From: Actinoalloteichus caeruleus DSM 43889
Lineage (GTDB): Bacteria > Actinomycetota > Actinomycetes > Mycobacteriales > Pseudonocardiaceae
DNA: 64,000 bases
Direction: 5' to 3'
NCBI RefSeq assembly: GCF_000429185.2
Contig: NZ_AUBJ02000001.1
Span: forward strand, 1,550,001-1,614,000
In this document: positions 27,817-37,100 of the stretch, piece after piece
Layout of the letters: each line of letters begins with the position of its first letter
Position numbering within the stretch: the first letter of the stretch is position 1
Program-made: the position numbers and the translations under genes
Notes under the pieces: generated by a model
Database searches by the model: none
What the model was told of the DNA's origin: nothing
Seen by the model: only the letters and a program-made list of their open reading frames with translations

Positions 27817-29453
27817 ACCCGGACCTGGTGGTGCCGTGGCCGGCCGATGCGGCCGAGACCCACCGGCGGAACGGTTGTTGGCTCGGTCGCCCGTTGGGGC
27901 GGTTGCCCTGGGAGTGGGCCGGGCGCTGGGGGGACCGGGTGGCCATCGTGGACGGGGAGCGGCGGTTGACCTACCGCGACCTCGCGGCCTCGGTGGACCG
28001 CCTGGCCGAGAACCTGCTGGGGCTCGGCCTGCGCCGTCACGACGCCGTCCTCGTGCAGTTGCCCAACGTGGCGGAGTTCGTGGTCGTCACGCTGGCCTGC
28101 CTCCGCGTCGGTGTCGTGCCGGTGATGATGTTGCCGCCGCACCGCGAGTACGAACTGTCGTCCATCGGCGCGCACGTGGACGCCAGGGCGGTCGTCGTCC
28201 CGGACGAATGGCGGGGGCACGACCACCAGGACCTCGCTGTGCGGGTCGCCGAGGCCCTCCCATCCCCCGCCCGGGTGCTGGTCGTGGGGGACGAGGTCCG
28301 GCCCGGGTGCCACGACGTCCGCCACCTGGCCCGCCCGGACGGGGACGAGCGGCGACGCCGCCGCGCCCTGGACGCCCAGGCGCCCCCGTCCTCCGACGTG
28401 GCCCTGTTCCTGCTCTCCGGTGGCACGACGGGTGTTCCCAAGGTCATCGGGCGCACCCACGACGACTACGAGTACAACATCCGCCGGAGCGCGGATGCCT
28501 GCGGTTTCGGGGAGGGCACCGTCTACCTGGCGGTCCTGCCCGCCGGGCACAACTTCCCCCTCGCGTCACCGGGGATCCTGGGAACCCTCCACTCGGGAGG
28601 ACGGGTCGTCCTGGTGCCGACCCCTAACCCGGCGGTGGTCTTCCCCGCCGTCGAGGCGGAGCGGGTCACGGTCACCTCCGCCGTCCCGGCCGTGGCGCTG
28701 CGCTGGGTGGCGGCGGCCGAGGACACCCGGCACGACCTGTCCAGCCTGCGGTTCGTCCACGTCGGTGGTTCGGTGCTGTCGCCCTCGGTGGCCGAACGCA
28801 TCGGACCGGCGCTGGGCTGCCGCGTCCAGCAGGTGTACGGGATGGCGGAGGGGTTGATCTGCTACACCCCGACCGACGCGCCTCCCGAGGTGGCGCACAC
28901 CACACAGGGACGCCCGATCAGCCCGTACGACGAGCTGCGCGTGGTGGACGAACGGGGCCACCCGGTGCGGCCGGGGGAGGTCGGTGAACTGCTCACCCGG
29001 GGTCCGTACACCCCGCGCGGGTACTACGGCGTCCCCGAGCAGAACGCGGTCTCCTTCACCTCCGACGGTTTCTACCGCACCGGGGACCTGGTGCGCCTCA
29101 CGGCCGAGGGCGACGTCGTCGTGTGCGGACGGGTCAAGGACCTGATCAACCGGGCTGGCGAGAAGGTGTCGGCCGGTGAGATCGAGACGCTGGTGCAGGA
29201 ACTGCCGGCGGTCGCCGAGGCCGCCGCGATCGCGGCCCCCGACCCGGAGGTGGGCGAACGCGTGTGCCTGTTCGTGCGTCCCCACCCGGGACGACCGCCG
29301 TCTCTCGACGAGATCGCCGCGGCGCTGACCGCGCGCGGGGTGGCGGCGTTCAAGATCCCCGAACGCCTTGAGATCATCCGCGACATGCCGCACACCCCGG
29401 TGGGGAAACCGGACAAACCGGCGCTGCGGGCGTTGTTGGCCGACCTCGACTGA
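27813..29453 (+). CDS. Aryl-acid AMP/CoA ligase (DhbE/NcsB2-like)
   Basis: 546 residues from ATG 27813, overlapping the PKS stop by four bases, so translation is coupled. ANL-family motifs: the ATP loop LFLLSGGTTGVPKVIGRTH (about 195-213), VYGMAEGLICYT near 345, YRTGDLVRL near 422, GRVKDLINRAGEKV near 440 and the catalytic lysine in TPVGKPDKPAL near 530. HN in GHNFPLASPG resembles stand-alone 2,3-dihydroxybenzoate ligases. By context it activates the free aromatic acid released from the PKS as an adenylate and then a CoA thioester, as NcsB2 does, for transfer to an alcohol or amine of the sugar or core. No matching acyltransferase was identified in the window. Confidence 0.92.
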   Translation: MNPDLVVPWPADAAETHRRNGCWLGRPLGRLPWEWAGRWGDRVAIVDGERRLTYRDLAASVDRLAENLLGLGLRRHDAVLVQLPNVAEFVVVTLACLRVGVVPVMMLPPHREYELSSIGAHVDARAVVVPDEWRGHDHQDLAVRVAEALPSPARVLVVGDEVRPGCHDVRHLARPDGDERRRRRALDAQAPPSSDVALFLLSGGTTGVPKVIGRTHDDYEYNIRRSADACGFGEGTVYLAVLPAGHNFPLASPGILGTLHSGGRVVLVPTPNPAVVFPAVEAERVTVTSAVPAVALRWVAAAEDTRHDLSSLRFVHVGGSVLSPSVAERIGPALGCRVQQVYGMAEGLICYTPTDAPPEVAHTTQGRPISPYDELRVVDERGHPVRPGEVGELLTRGPYTPRGYYGVPEQNAVSFTSDGFYRTGDLVRLTAEGDVVVCGRVKDLINRAGEKVSAGEIETLVQELPAVAEAAAIAAPDPEVGERVCLFVRPHPGRPPSLDEIAAALTARGVAAFKIPERLEIIRDMPHTPVGKPDKPALRALLADLD

Positions 29454-29471
29454 CCACGTCCCTGACCCCGA

Positions 29472-29496
29472 GGTGCGCTCCCACCGGGGGCGCACC
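29472..29496 (+). terminator. Probable terminator after the aromatic acid operon
   Basis: GGTGCGC and GCGCACC form a seven-base stem with an 11-base loop 18 bases after the ligase stop. Moderate stability only. Confidence 0.4.
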
Positions 29497-30323
29497 GGGG
29501 GCCGGGTCGGCGATCCAGGGTGCTCCGCTCCGCTCGGGCCGGCGCCAGCCCCGACCGCTTCCCTCGGCCGCGCCAGCACCTGGCGGTAGCGCGGACGCGG
29601 GTGGCCGCCCCTCGGCGGGCCACCCGGTCGGCCCCGGTCCTCCGAGGTCGCCCGGGACCGGGCACCGGCCTGGCTCGTCGCGCGCCTCGGGCGCGTGAGC
29701 CGCCGAGGGTGCGAGTGGGCCCGTGCCACCACCTCGGGTGCGCCGGGTGACCCCGTTCGAGGCCACCACGTCCCGACCGCCGAGCTGGGCGCGGCCCCGT
29801 CTCCGCTCCGGTCGTCCCGGGCAGGGGTGCGGTGGGGCGTTCAGTCCGGGCCGCGGTGGGGCGTTCGGTCTGGGCGTTCCGGCTGGGCTGCGGTGGCGCG
29901 TTCACTCTGGGCGTTCCGGCTCGGGTCGCCGGCCGGCGGGAGGACCTCGTCCGGCTCATCCCGGTGGGGCGGCGTCGGCCGGTCCCCCGCTCCCGGAACG
30001 ACACCGGTCCGCCCCCTGGCCACGGGAGTGCCGACCGGCCGTTCCTCACCCCGGGGAGGGTGGGACCACCGCGGCGGCGAGGCTCCGACGGCACGCTGCG
30101 CCGCCCGGGTACCGGTTGCTCGGGGACGACCCCGGCGCGGTCCGCGGCGGAGTGGCCACGGGACACGCCGGCGCCCCCGGGACCAGTCCCGGGGCGCGTC
30201 GCCGGAAGAACGGACCGAGGGACTGGACCACCCACTACGCCTGACGGACAACCAGGCACGGTTCACCGTCCACGACCTGTCCACCGACAAGCCGATCCCG
30301 TGCGGGCCGGCGATCCGCGGGCC
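29497..30323. other. Intergenic region between convergent operons
   Basis: About 830 bases with no supported gene between the ligase and the minus-strand hydrolase. It carries the 37-base tandem repeat described separately. Frames on both strands are Gly/Arg/Pro-rich and without start context. Confidence 0.5.
29835..29920. repeat. 37-base tandem repeat built on GGGCGTTC
   Basis: Bases 29835-29871 and 29872-29908 align at 30 of 37 positions, and a third partial copy starts at 29909. Each unit contains two GGGCGTTC-like cores: 29835, 29859, 29872, 29896 (GCGCGTTC) and 29909, with spacing alternating 24 and 13 bases. It lies between convergent genes. Function unknown; it resembles short intergenic repeats of high-GC actinomycetes. 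Confidence 0.8.
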
Positions 30324-31172
30324 TCAGTGCTCCCGGGCCCGCAGCAGTCCGCCCAGCTCCGCCGCGAACTCGTCCGGATGGGTCACGTAGCCGACGTGAC
30401 CGCCGGAGAAGTGCGTGATGTCGAGGCCCAGCCGCTCGGCGAGCACCAGGTTGGGCCGGTACGGGAAGTGCTCACGGGAGTCCGCTCCCCCGGCCAGCAC
30501 GAGCCGGTCCGAGACCGACCGGAGCACGTCCAGGTCCGGTCGGTGGGCCGGGTAGGGGATCACCTCGTGTTCGAACCAGAACAGCTGGTTGCGGCGCAGG
30601 CGGTCCAGCATCTCCGCCAGGCGTTCCGGGGACTGCTCGGTGTGCGCGGGAGCCCGGGTCGACGTCGTCATCCCCATCGCCGTCCTGAACATCCGGCGCG
30701 CCTCCTCGACACCCGACCGCTGGTAGGTGGCGTGGAGGTCGCGGTAGAAGCCGAGCCAGCGCCGGGAGTCCGCCATGACCGAGGCCAGCGGCGGCTCGTG
30801 GGAGACGGCGGTGCGCAGCCCCTCCGGGTACCGCTCGACCAGCGCGAGGGCGATGATCGCCCCGGAACTGCTGCCGAACACGTGGGCCGGCCCCGACGAC
30901 AGGTGGTCCAGGAGAGCGCGGATGTCCTCGACGTCCTCCCCGATCCGCCGGTCGTCCTGGACGGGCCCCTCGAGCGTGCTGCGGGAGAAACCCCGGCGGT
31001 CGTAGGTGATCACGGTGTGCCGCCGGGCGAGCCGGTCCGCGAGCGGAGCGAACGGAGCCGCGTCACCGTTGCCGGTGGGGATGATGAGCAGCGGCGTTCC
31101 CGACCCCCGTACCTCGTGGTACAGGCGCGCCCCGGGCACCCGGAGGAACCCCGTCCTCGGTTGGTGTTCCAC
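30324..31172 (-). CDS. Alpha/beta hydrolase
   Basis: 282 residues from GTG 31172, with GAGGAGG seven bases upstream. Alpha/beta-hydrolase features: a Gly-rich oxyanion region PTGNGDAAPF near residue 33, TYDRRGFSRS near 57, nucleophile elbow GSSSGA near 98 (Ser), and the terminal His in HFSGGHVGYV. No signal peptide. It is the last gene of a minus-strand operon with the MFS exporter (56-base gap) and glycosyltransferase, so it might hydrolyse an ester in the product or intermediate, or serve in self-protection. The substrate is unknown. Confidence 0.85.
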   Translation of the reverse strand: MEHQPRTGFLRVPGARLYHEVRGSGTPLLIIPTGNGDAAPFAPLADRLARRHTVITYDRRGFSRSTLEGPVQDDRRIGEDVEDIRALLDHLSSGPAHVFGSSSGAIIALALVERYPEGLRTAVSHEPPLASVMADSRRWLGFYRDLHATYQRSGVEEARRMFRTAMGMTTSTRAPAHTEQSPERLAEMLDRLRRNQLFWFEHEVIPYPAHRPDLDVLRSVSDRLVLAGGADSREHFPYRPNLVLAERLGLDITHFSGGHVGYVTHPDEFAAELGGLLRAREH

Positions 31173-31228
31173 GTGTCCTCCTCATGGGAGCGGCCGTGGC
31201 GGGCGTCCCACCCGCCACGGCGCGCCGG

Positions 31229-32767
31229 TCACGGGGCGGGAGCCCTCGGGGTCGGGACGTCGCGCAGCGCGACGAGGGCGAGCCCGGTGAGCACCACGAA
31301 GGCGACCGCGCAGATGCCCGCCGCGGTGTTCAGCCCGGCGACGAAAGCCGCGCGGGCCGACTCGACCAGTGACGCCGCGACCGGACCTGGCAGGCCCTCG
31401 GCGACGACGAGCGCGCCAGCGAGGGTCTCCCCGGCGACCGCGCCGGCGCCGGTGTCGGCGACCTCGGCCGGCAGTGCGACCCCCGAGCGGTAGACGGCCG
31501 CTCCCACGCTGCCGAGCAGCGCGATGCCCAGGGCGACACCGAGTTCCCCACTGGTCGACTGGAGGGAGGAGGCCGACCCGGCCTTCTCCGGTGGCGCCGA
31601 GGGCACCACGATGCGGGCCACGAGCGGGCCCACCGGGCTGACCCCGAAGTAGACGACGGTGAACCCGGTCATGAGGACCGGCAGCCCCGTCGTCGGCCCC
31701 ACCTGGGTGAGGACGAGCATGCCGACGGCGGCGACGGTGGTGCCGATCGCGATGAGGTGCGCGGGCCGCAGCAGACCGCTGACGGCCTGGCTGACGAAGA
31801 TCCCGACCGTGAGGGCCAGGGTCGGGACGAGCACCCACAGCCCGGCCACCAGGGGCGAGAACCCCTCCACCATCTGGAGGTGCTGCGCGACGAAGAAGCC
31901 GCTCCCCGACTGCACCCCGGCGACCAGCAGGCCGATCAGCAGGGCCGCGCTGACCGCCCTGATGGAGAACAGGCGCAGGTCCAGGAGCGGGTCGTCCAGC
32001 CGCCGCTGGCGGAGGACGAACGCCAGGCCCATCAGCGCCCCGACGAGGACGGCCAGCACCGGTCCGGGCTGCCAGCCCAGCCGGGCGATCTCCTTGAGCC
32101 CGTAGATGAAGGGCAGCAACGCGCCCAGGGAGAACAGCACGCTCACCGCGTCCGGCCGGCCCGCCGAGGGGTTGGCGAACTCGGGCAGGACGGCGCGGCC
32201 GGTGACCAGCAGGAGCAGCATGATCGGCACGGCGACGAGGAAGACCGAACCCCACCAGAACCACTGCAACAACACCCCGCCGAGGACGGGTCCGAGCGCG
32301 ACGCCGGCGGTCAGGGAGGCCGCCCACACCGAGATGGCGATGCCGCGCTGCCGGGCGTCGCGGAACATGACCATGATCAGGGCGAGGCTGGAGGGCACGA
32401 TCGTCGCCCCGGCCACCCCCAGCGCCGCGCGGGAGGCGATGAGCATCTCGGGCGAGGAGGAGTAGGCGGCGACGACGGAGACGACGGCGAACACGGCGGC
32501 GCCGACGAGCAGCAGCCGCCGGCGTCCGATGCGGTCACCGAGGGTGCCCATCGTGACCAGGAACCCGGCGGTGAGGAAACCGTAGGCGTCGGTGATCCAC
32601 AGTTGCTGGCTGGCGCTCGCGGACAGCGTCGCGGTCAGTTCCGGCAGGGCCAGGAACAACACCCCGATGTCCAGCATCGTCATCATCGTGGGCAGCGCCA
32701 GCACCGCCAACGCCAACCATTCCCTCCGGCCCGCCGTGGACGGCGGACCACCAGCGGACACGGGCAT
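31229..32767 (-). CDS. MFS multidrug exporter, 14-helix DHA2/EmrB-QacA family
   Basis: 512 residues from ATG 32767, with GGAGGAG upstream. Fourteen hydrophobic segments fit the DHA2 family. Motif D1 (MLDIGVLFLALPELTATL, about 30-47), motif A (GTLGDRIGRRRLLLVG, near 80) and motif C (GVALGPVLGGVLLQ, near 157) are present. These proton-driven pumps export antibiotics; SgcB in C-1027 is an example. Its place between the glycosyltransferase and hydrolase genes on one strand makes it the likely exporter and self-resistance pump of this cluster. Confidence 0.92.
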   Translation of the reverse strand: MPVSAGGPPSTAGRREWLALAVLALPTMMTMLDIGVLFLALPELTATLSASASQQLWITDAYGFLTAGFLVTMGTLGDRIGRRRLLLVGAAVFAVVSVVAAYSSSPEMLIASRAALGVAGATIVPSSLALIMVMFRDARQRGIAISVWAASLTAGVALGPVLGGVLLQWFWWGSVFLVAVPIMLLLLVTGRAVLPEFANPSAGRPDAVSVLFSLGALLPFIYGLKEIARLGWQPGPVLAVLVGALMGLAFVLRQRRLDDPLLDLRLFSIRAVSAALLIGLLVAGVQSGSGFFVAQHLQMVEGFSPLVAGLWVLVPTLALTVGIFVSQAVSGLLRPAHLIAIGTTVAAVGMLVLTQVGPTTGLPVLMTGFTVVYFGVSPVGPLVARIVVPSAPPEKAGSASSLQSTSGELGVALGIALLGSVGAAVYRSGVALPAEVADTGAGAVAGETLAGALVVAEGLPGPVAASLVESARAAFVAGLNTAAGICAVAFVVLTGLALVALRDVPTPRAPAP

Positions 32768-32879
32768 GCTCTCTCCTCCTCGACGTGGGTTCCTGGTCGT
32801 CCCGGTCGCCGCCGGGAGCCGGTGGTGGCTCCCGACGGCCGGAACCGACGCGGCCGGCGGGCCGCGGGTGTCACCGCCG

Positions 32880-34280
32880 TCAGCGGCGTTCCGCCGTCAT
32901 CCCCTCCAGCAGGGGCACCACGTCGGCGGGGCTGGGCATCGCCAACCAGGACTCCCGGACGTCGCGGGCGCCCCGCTGGAAGGAGGGGTCCTCGACGACG
33001 GCGGTGATCATCCGCCGGATGTCCTCGACGGAGGTGGTGCGGTGGTTCAGGCGCAGGCCGGCACCCCGCGCGACCACGTAGTCGGCGGTGAGGGTGGCCT
33101 CGAGCTTCTTCGCGGGCAGTTCCCACGAGGTGACCTTCTCGACGACGTCCTCGCTGATGCCGAACTCGAAACCGACGCGGTAGGTGCCGTCCCCGGGGCC
33201 CCGGGGATCGACCTCCACCGGGCGCATCATCAGGGTCTCGCCGGTGTCGCAGACGATCTGCGGAACCCTCATGGCGGCGGGCGCGGCGAAGGTGCCGATG
33301 CCACCGTGGTGGATCAACGCCGAGCAGGTGGGCATCAGGTGGGTCAGCGGCACCCACTCGATGACGCGGACGTTGTCGGGAATCCGATCGACGCCCTCCA
33401 ACTGCGGCTCGTTGAGGGTCGCGACCAGCTCGACGTCGAGGTCCGCGACGGCCTCCAGGATCATCGGGGTCCGCCCCCAGTCCCCCTTGATGAACCGGCG
33501 GGTGGACTCGCCGAGGGACAGCGCCACCCTCGGCCGCTCCGGCCGGTCGGTCAACCAACGGGGGAAGGCCTCCGCCCCGTTGTAGGGCACGTAGCGCATG
33601 GCCAGCGTCGTGGTGCTGGTCGGCAGCACCATGCCCGGCGGCATCGGGTCCATGCTCCACTGGCCGTACAGGAGCTCGTCGTCGATCTCCATGCCGTACT
33701 TCTCCGCCAACGGGGTCATGAGCTCGACCTGCGGGTTCGGGGAGAGCCCCGCCGCGAGGAGTTCGGTCCCGCGCTCGGCCAGCCGGTCGAGGCTCCAGGC
33801 CAGGATGTCCGGGCCGATCAGCATCCGGGCGTGGGCCGCGCCGCACGCGCGGGCCGCGAACGGCCCGCAGGCGAAGGTCGGGTCCCAGATCACCAGGTCC
33901 GGCTTCCACTGGCGTGCGAAGTCGATGAGTTCGTCGGCGTAGGGCAGGTCCGTGCGGATGTAGTCGGAGATCGGGTTCAGCAACCACTGGTAGTAGGCGA
34001 TCCAGTGTTCGCGGCCCTGCTCGTCGAGCCCGAGGGCGTCGGCGTACCGGAGGACCTCCTCGGGGTGGGCGGGTGCCCGCGCGTCGGGCCGCGTCCGCGC
34101 CTCGTCGACGGAGGCGTCGCCGAGCCCGACCGGGGTGAGCCCGGCGGCCGTGACCGATCCCTCGAACCGCGCGTGGGTGGCCACCCGGACCTCGTGGCCC
34201 GCGCTCTGGAGCCCCCAGGCGAGCGGCACGGCCGGCCAGAAGTGGGCGTGCGACGGGTAGACGATGAACAGCACTCGCAT
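32880..34280 (-). CDS. GT1-family glycosyltransferase (antibiotic sugar transfer)
   Basis: 466 residues from ATG 34280, GGAGGAG five bases upstream. The N-terminus MRVLFIVYPSHAHFWPAVPL and the C-terminal nucleotide-sugar motif ALIHHGGIGTFAAPAAM (about 375-391) are those of the GT-B EryCIII/DesVII-like enzymes that move deoxysugars onto polyketides. Some of this group need a DesVIII-type helper, but no such gene is found; the divergent P450 at 34834 keeps its heme cysteine and is a true oxygenase. It is the only glycosyltransferase in the window, so it is the natural candidate to attach the aminopentose. First gene of the operon with exporter and hydrolase. Confidence 0.9.
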   Translation of the reverse strand: MRVLFIVYPSHAHFWPAVPLAWGLQSAGHEVRVATHARFEGSVTAAGLTPVGLGDASVDEARTRPDARAPAHPEEVLRYADALGLDEQGREHWIAYYQWLLNPISDYIRTDLPYADELIDFARQWKPDLVIWDPTFACGPFAARACGAAHARMLIGPDILAWSLDRLAERGTELLAAGLSPNPQVELMTPLAEKYGMEIDDELLYGQWSMDPMPPGMVLPTSTTTLAMRYVPYNGAEAFPRWLTDRPERPRVALSLGESTRRFIKGDWGRTPMILEAVADLDVELVATLNEPQLEGVDRIPDNVRVIEWVPLTHLMPTCSALIHHGGIGTFAAPAAMRVPQIVCDTGETLMMRPVEVDPRGPGDGTYRVGFEFGISEDVVEKVTSWELPAKKLEATLTADYVVARGAGLRLNHRTTSVEDIRRMITAVVEDPSFQRGARDVRESWLAMPSPADVVPLLEGMTAERR

Positions 34281-34833
34281 GGGGTCTCCTCCGGAACGTG
34301 TCGGCCCCGCCCGGCGACGGCGGGCCGCGAACGGCGTCGGGCGGCGGTCGCCGACGGAAAACGGTCCGCCACTGCTGTCGGCCAGTCGAAATCGCGCTCA
34401 TCATGGTTCGCGGCGAGGAGACCGACCGCACCTTCCAGAATGCGCTCCGGCCCGCTGGGCCGGAATGGTGTTCGGGGCCGCGTCGCGAACGGTTCCGCGC
34501 GCGGTCCCGCCACGCGGGGAGCCCGCTTCCCGGTCCCTGGCCTCGGGTTTCGGCGATTCGCTCCCCGCACGCAGGAAGAACCGAGGACGCGCGTCGATTG
34601 CTAGGTTGGGCGTGGTGATCGGGGCGGGCCGGTTCACGGTCACCACTCGATCCCGGTGGTCCGCACCATTTCGGCGGACCCACCCCGAATTCCCCTGAAC
34701 CGGATCTCCCTTTCCCGGTGGTTCCCCGGACGTCGATTCCGGTGGATTCGCGTGGGAGTCCGGGACCACTGACGAGGAACCGCCCAGGGCCCGTGGGTCA
34801 CGAGCGAGGACCGAGAGGAAGAGCTGAGCCGTC
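34281..34833. other. Divergent intergenic region, glycosyltransferase/P450
   Basis: 553 bases, AT-richer between 34540 and 34700. It should contain both divergent promoters. TAGGTT at 34602-34607 is described separately, with a 27-codon frame starting GTG 34615 seven bases after it. No other gene supported. Confidence 0.45.
34602..34607 (+). promoter_or_regulatory. -10 box TAGGTT upstream of P450
   Basis: TAGGTT fits TANNNT and lies 226 bases before the P450 start, with the same seven-base spacing to a GTG (34615) as the leaderless promoters at 10899 and 61258. The GTG frame ends at 34698 after 27 codons. Confidence 0.4.
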
Positions 34834-36051
34834 ATGCGTGGATATGAGGACGCGGTAGCGCTCCCCGTCGAGGTGTTCGCCGACCCCGAGGCCCTGTTCG
34901 CCCGGCTGGGGCACCGGGGCCCGGTGCACCGGGTCACGCTCCCCGACGGGATGCCGACCGTGCTCGTCACGGGGAACCAGGCGGCCAGGGACGCGTTGTC
35001 CGACCCCCGCCTGGTCCGGGGGATCGGGGCCGCCGCGCCGGAACTGCACCCGTACCACCCGATGGGGGGCGAGGACTTCCCGCTCTCGCGGCACATGCTC
35101 TTCGCCGATCCGCCGGATCACGAGCGGCTTCGGCGGTTGGTGTCGAAGGCGTTCACCCGGCGCCGGGTGGAGGCCATGCGTCCCCGCGTCCAGGAGATCA
35201 CCGACTCCCTCCTCGACGCCGTCGCCGACCGGGGTTCCACCGACCTGGTCGAGGCGGTGGCGCTGCCCCTCCCGATCGCCGTCATCTGCGAGATGTTGGG
35301 CATCCCCCGGGAGGACCGGGGGGAGTTCGAGCAACACGCCGAGGTCCTCACCGGCATCAACTCCTCGTCGTCCTACGAGGACATCATCACCGCGGGCCGC
35401 TGGCTGGACACCTACCTCGGCGGGCTCGTGGAGGACCGGCGCGCGCGCCCCGGCGACGACCTGGTGTCGGCGATGGTGCTCGCGCAGGAGCGGGACGACC
35501 GCCTCAGCGACGTCGAGGTCCGGTCGAACTCGATGCTCCTGCTGAGCGCCGGGTTCGAGACGACGGTGAACCTGATCGCCAACGGGATGCTCACCCTGCT
35601 CCGCCATCCCGACGACCTGGACCGGCTGCGGGCGGATCCCGGGCTGGTGCCCGCCGCGCTCGAGGAGCTGCTGCGCTTCGACAGCCCGGTCTCCAGCATC
35701 ACCTACCACTTCGCGCGGCAGGACCTGGAGCTCGCGGGTGTCCGGGTGCGGGCCGGCGAGCACGTCGTGATCTCGGTGGCGGCCGCCAACCACGACCCCT
35801 CGGTGTTCCCCGACCCGCGCCGCCTCGACACCGCGCGGGAGACCGGTGGACGGGTGCTCGGTTTCAGCCACGGCATCCACTACTGCCTGGGTGCTCCCCT
35901 CGCCAGGATCGAGGGGGAGATCGCCGTCACGACGATGTTGCGGCGCCTGCCCGGCCTCCGGCTCGCCGTCGACGTCGCGGACCTGAGGTGGCGGCCCACG
36001 TACAACCTGCACCGGTTGACGGCCCTGCCCGTGCGGTTCGACGCCGGCTGA
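34834..36051 (+). CDS. Cytochrome P450
   Basis: 405 residues from ATG 34834, GAGGAAGAG upstream. I-helix AGFETT (about residue 243), ExxR as ELLR in LEELLRFDS near 278, and heme ligand loop FSHGIHYCLGAPLAR near 345 are all intact. It is less similar to the other two P450s of the window and has the HYCLGAPLAR version common in macrolide and glycopeptide oxygenases (CYP105/107 style). It is divergent from the glycosyltransferase operon and is followed by a lipoprotein gene and sugar/aromatic tailoring genes. Substrate unknown. Confidence 0.92.
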   Translation: MRGYEDAVALPVEVFADPEALFARLGHRGPVHRVTLPDGMPTVLVTGNQAARDALSDPRLVRGIGAAAPELHPYHPMGGEDFPLSRHMLFADPPDHERLRRLVSKAFTRRRVEAMRPRVQEITDSLLDAVADRGSTDLVEAVALPLPIAVICEMLGIPREDRGEFEQHAEVLTGINSSSSYEDIITAGRWLDTYLGGLVEDRRARPGDDLVSAMVLAQERDDRLSDVEVRSNSMLLLSAGFETTVNLIANGMLTLLRHPDDLDRLRADPGLVPAALEELLRFDSPVSSITYHFARQDLELAGVRVRAGEHVVISVAAANHDPSVFPDPRRLDTARETGGRVLGFSHGIHYCLGAPLARIEGEIAVTTMLRRLPGLRLAVDVADLRWRPTYNLHRLTALPVRFDAG

Positions 36052-36183
36052 CCGCGACCCCGACCGCAGCCCGTCGCCGCGCCCGAGGAGCTCTGGCCAG
36101 GCGTACCGGGGCCCGCACCCGCGCCGCGCCCCGCGACCAGCCCCACCACACCAGCTGACGAACCCACGAATGGAGCCATGACC

Positions 36184-36963
36184 ATGCGAAGCCGAACCAG
36201 GACGAGGACCGTGCTCGCGGCGACCGCCGCGGCCGCGATCGTGGTCGCGGGGTGCAGCCCCGAGTCGAGCACGGATCCGGTGGTCTCGGAGGCCGCCCAG
36301 GAGACGGCCTCCGAGACCGTCGCGCCGGCCGGGCCGGCCGACCTCCAGTCCGTCCTGCTTCCGGTGGAGGAACACCCGGAGGGCAGCCAGATCCACGCGG
36401 AGATGCCGCTGCGGGAGGCCACCGCCCGGATGATGCCGGGGACCGGCGAGCCTTCCGGCATCGTGGTCATGCCGCGCTGCGTCAGCTACTTCTCCGTCAT
36501 CGGTGGTCTGGAGGAGCTGGACGGCTGGTACCAGTTCGGCAACCGCGCCGACGGCGCCCTGTTCATGGCCTTCGTCGCCGAGGCCCCGGACGAGAACGTG
36601 CTGGACCTGATCCGGATGCGCGTCGAGGGCTGCGGTGAGGGTTTCCAGACGATGCAGGGCTGGCCGCCCAGCGCGACGGGGGGCGGCGAGATCGTCTCCA
36701 GCACCCTGTCGTTCTCCGAGCGGGAGGTCGCCGAGGTCCCCGACGCCCAGACCCTGGGCATCACCCAGTCCATCTCCTTCCACGACGAGGAGAACGAGCT
36801 GGTCAGGACCATCCGGGAATCCTGGCAGTGCACCGAGGGGCCGTGCGACTCGCAGGACTCCATGGTGTTGACCGACGACGTCTTCATCTGGGTGCACGAG
36901 GGCGGCGCGGACACCACCGCGGACACCGTCGCCGCGGCCATGCGCGAACGGGTCGGTTCCTGA
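36184..36963 (+). CDS. Secreted lipoprotein, unknown function
   Basis: 259 residues. Two in-frame ATGs (36178 and 36184) follow the GGAG site; the second has the better eight-base spacing and is used. A signal peptide of lipoprotein type ends in the lipobox VVAGC near residue 23, so the mature protein is anchored on the outer face of the membrane. The mature part has five further cysteines in pairs (for example CTEGPC near 215) and a WYQFGNRADG/FLAF-like core that recalls sensor-domain lipoproteins of actinobacteria, but no family was assigned. It lies 127 bases after the P450 and 137 before the epimerase, in the same direction. Confidence 0.8.
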   Translation: MRSRTRTRTVLAATAAAAIVVAGCSPESSTDPVVSEAAQETASETVAPAGPADLQSVLLPVEEHPEGSQIHAEMPLREATARMMPGTGEPSGIVVMPRCVSYFSVIGGLEELDGWYQFGNRADGALFMAFVAEAPDENVLDLIRMRVEGCGEGFQTMQGWPPSATGGGEIVSSTLSFSEREVAEVPDAQTLGITQSISFHDEENELVRTIRESWQCTEGPCDSQDSMVLTDDVFIWVHEGGADTTADTVAAAMRERVGS

Positions 36964-37100
36964 CGGGCCTCGACCCGCTCGCCGACCGGATGCGGGGGCG
37001 GTGCTCGCACGGGCACCGCCCCCCGACCCAGCCCGACCGATCTCCCAGCTTTGCCCCCGCACCGGGGGCGTTTCCCCGTCCAGGAAACCGGAGGAACCCG

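Noticed and set aside
34834-36051. DesVIII-like helper of the glycosyltransferase
   Set aside because: The heme-ligand cysteine and I-helix motif are intact, so it is a functional P450.
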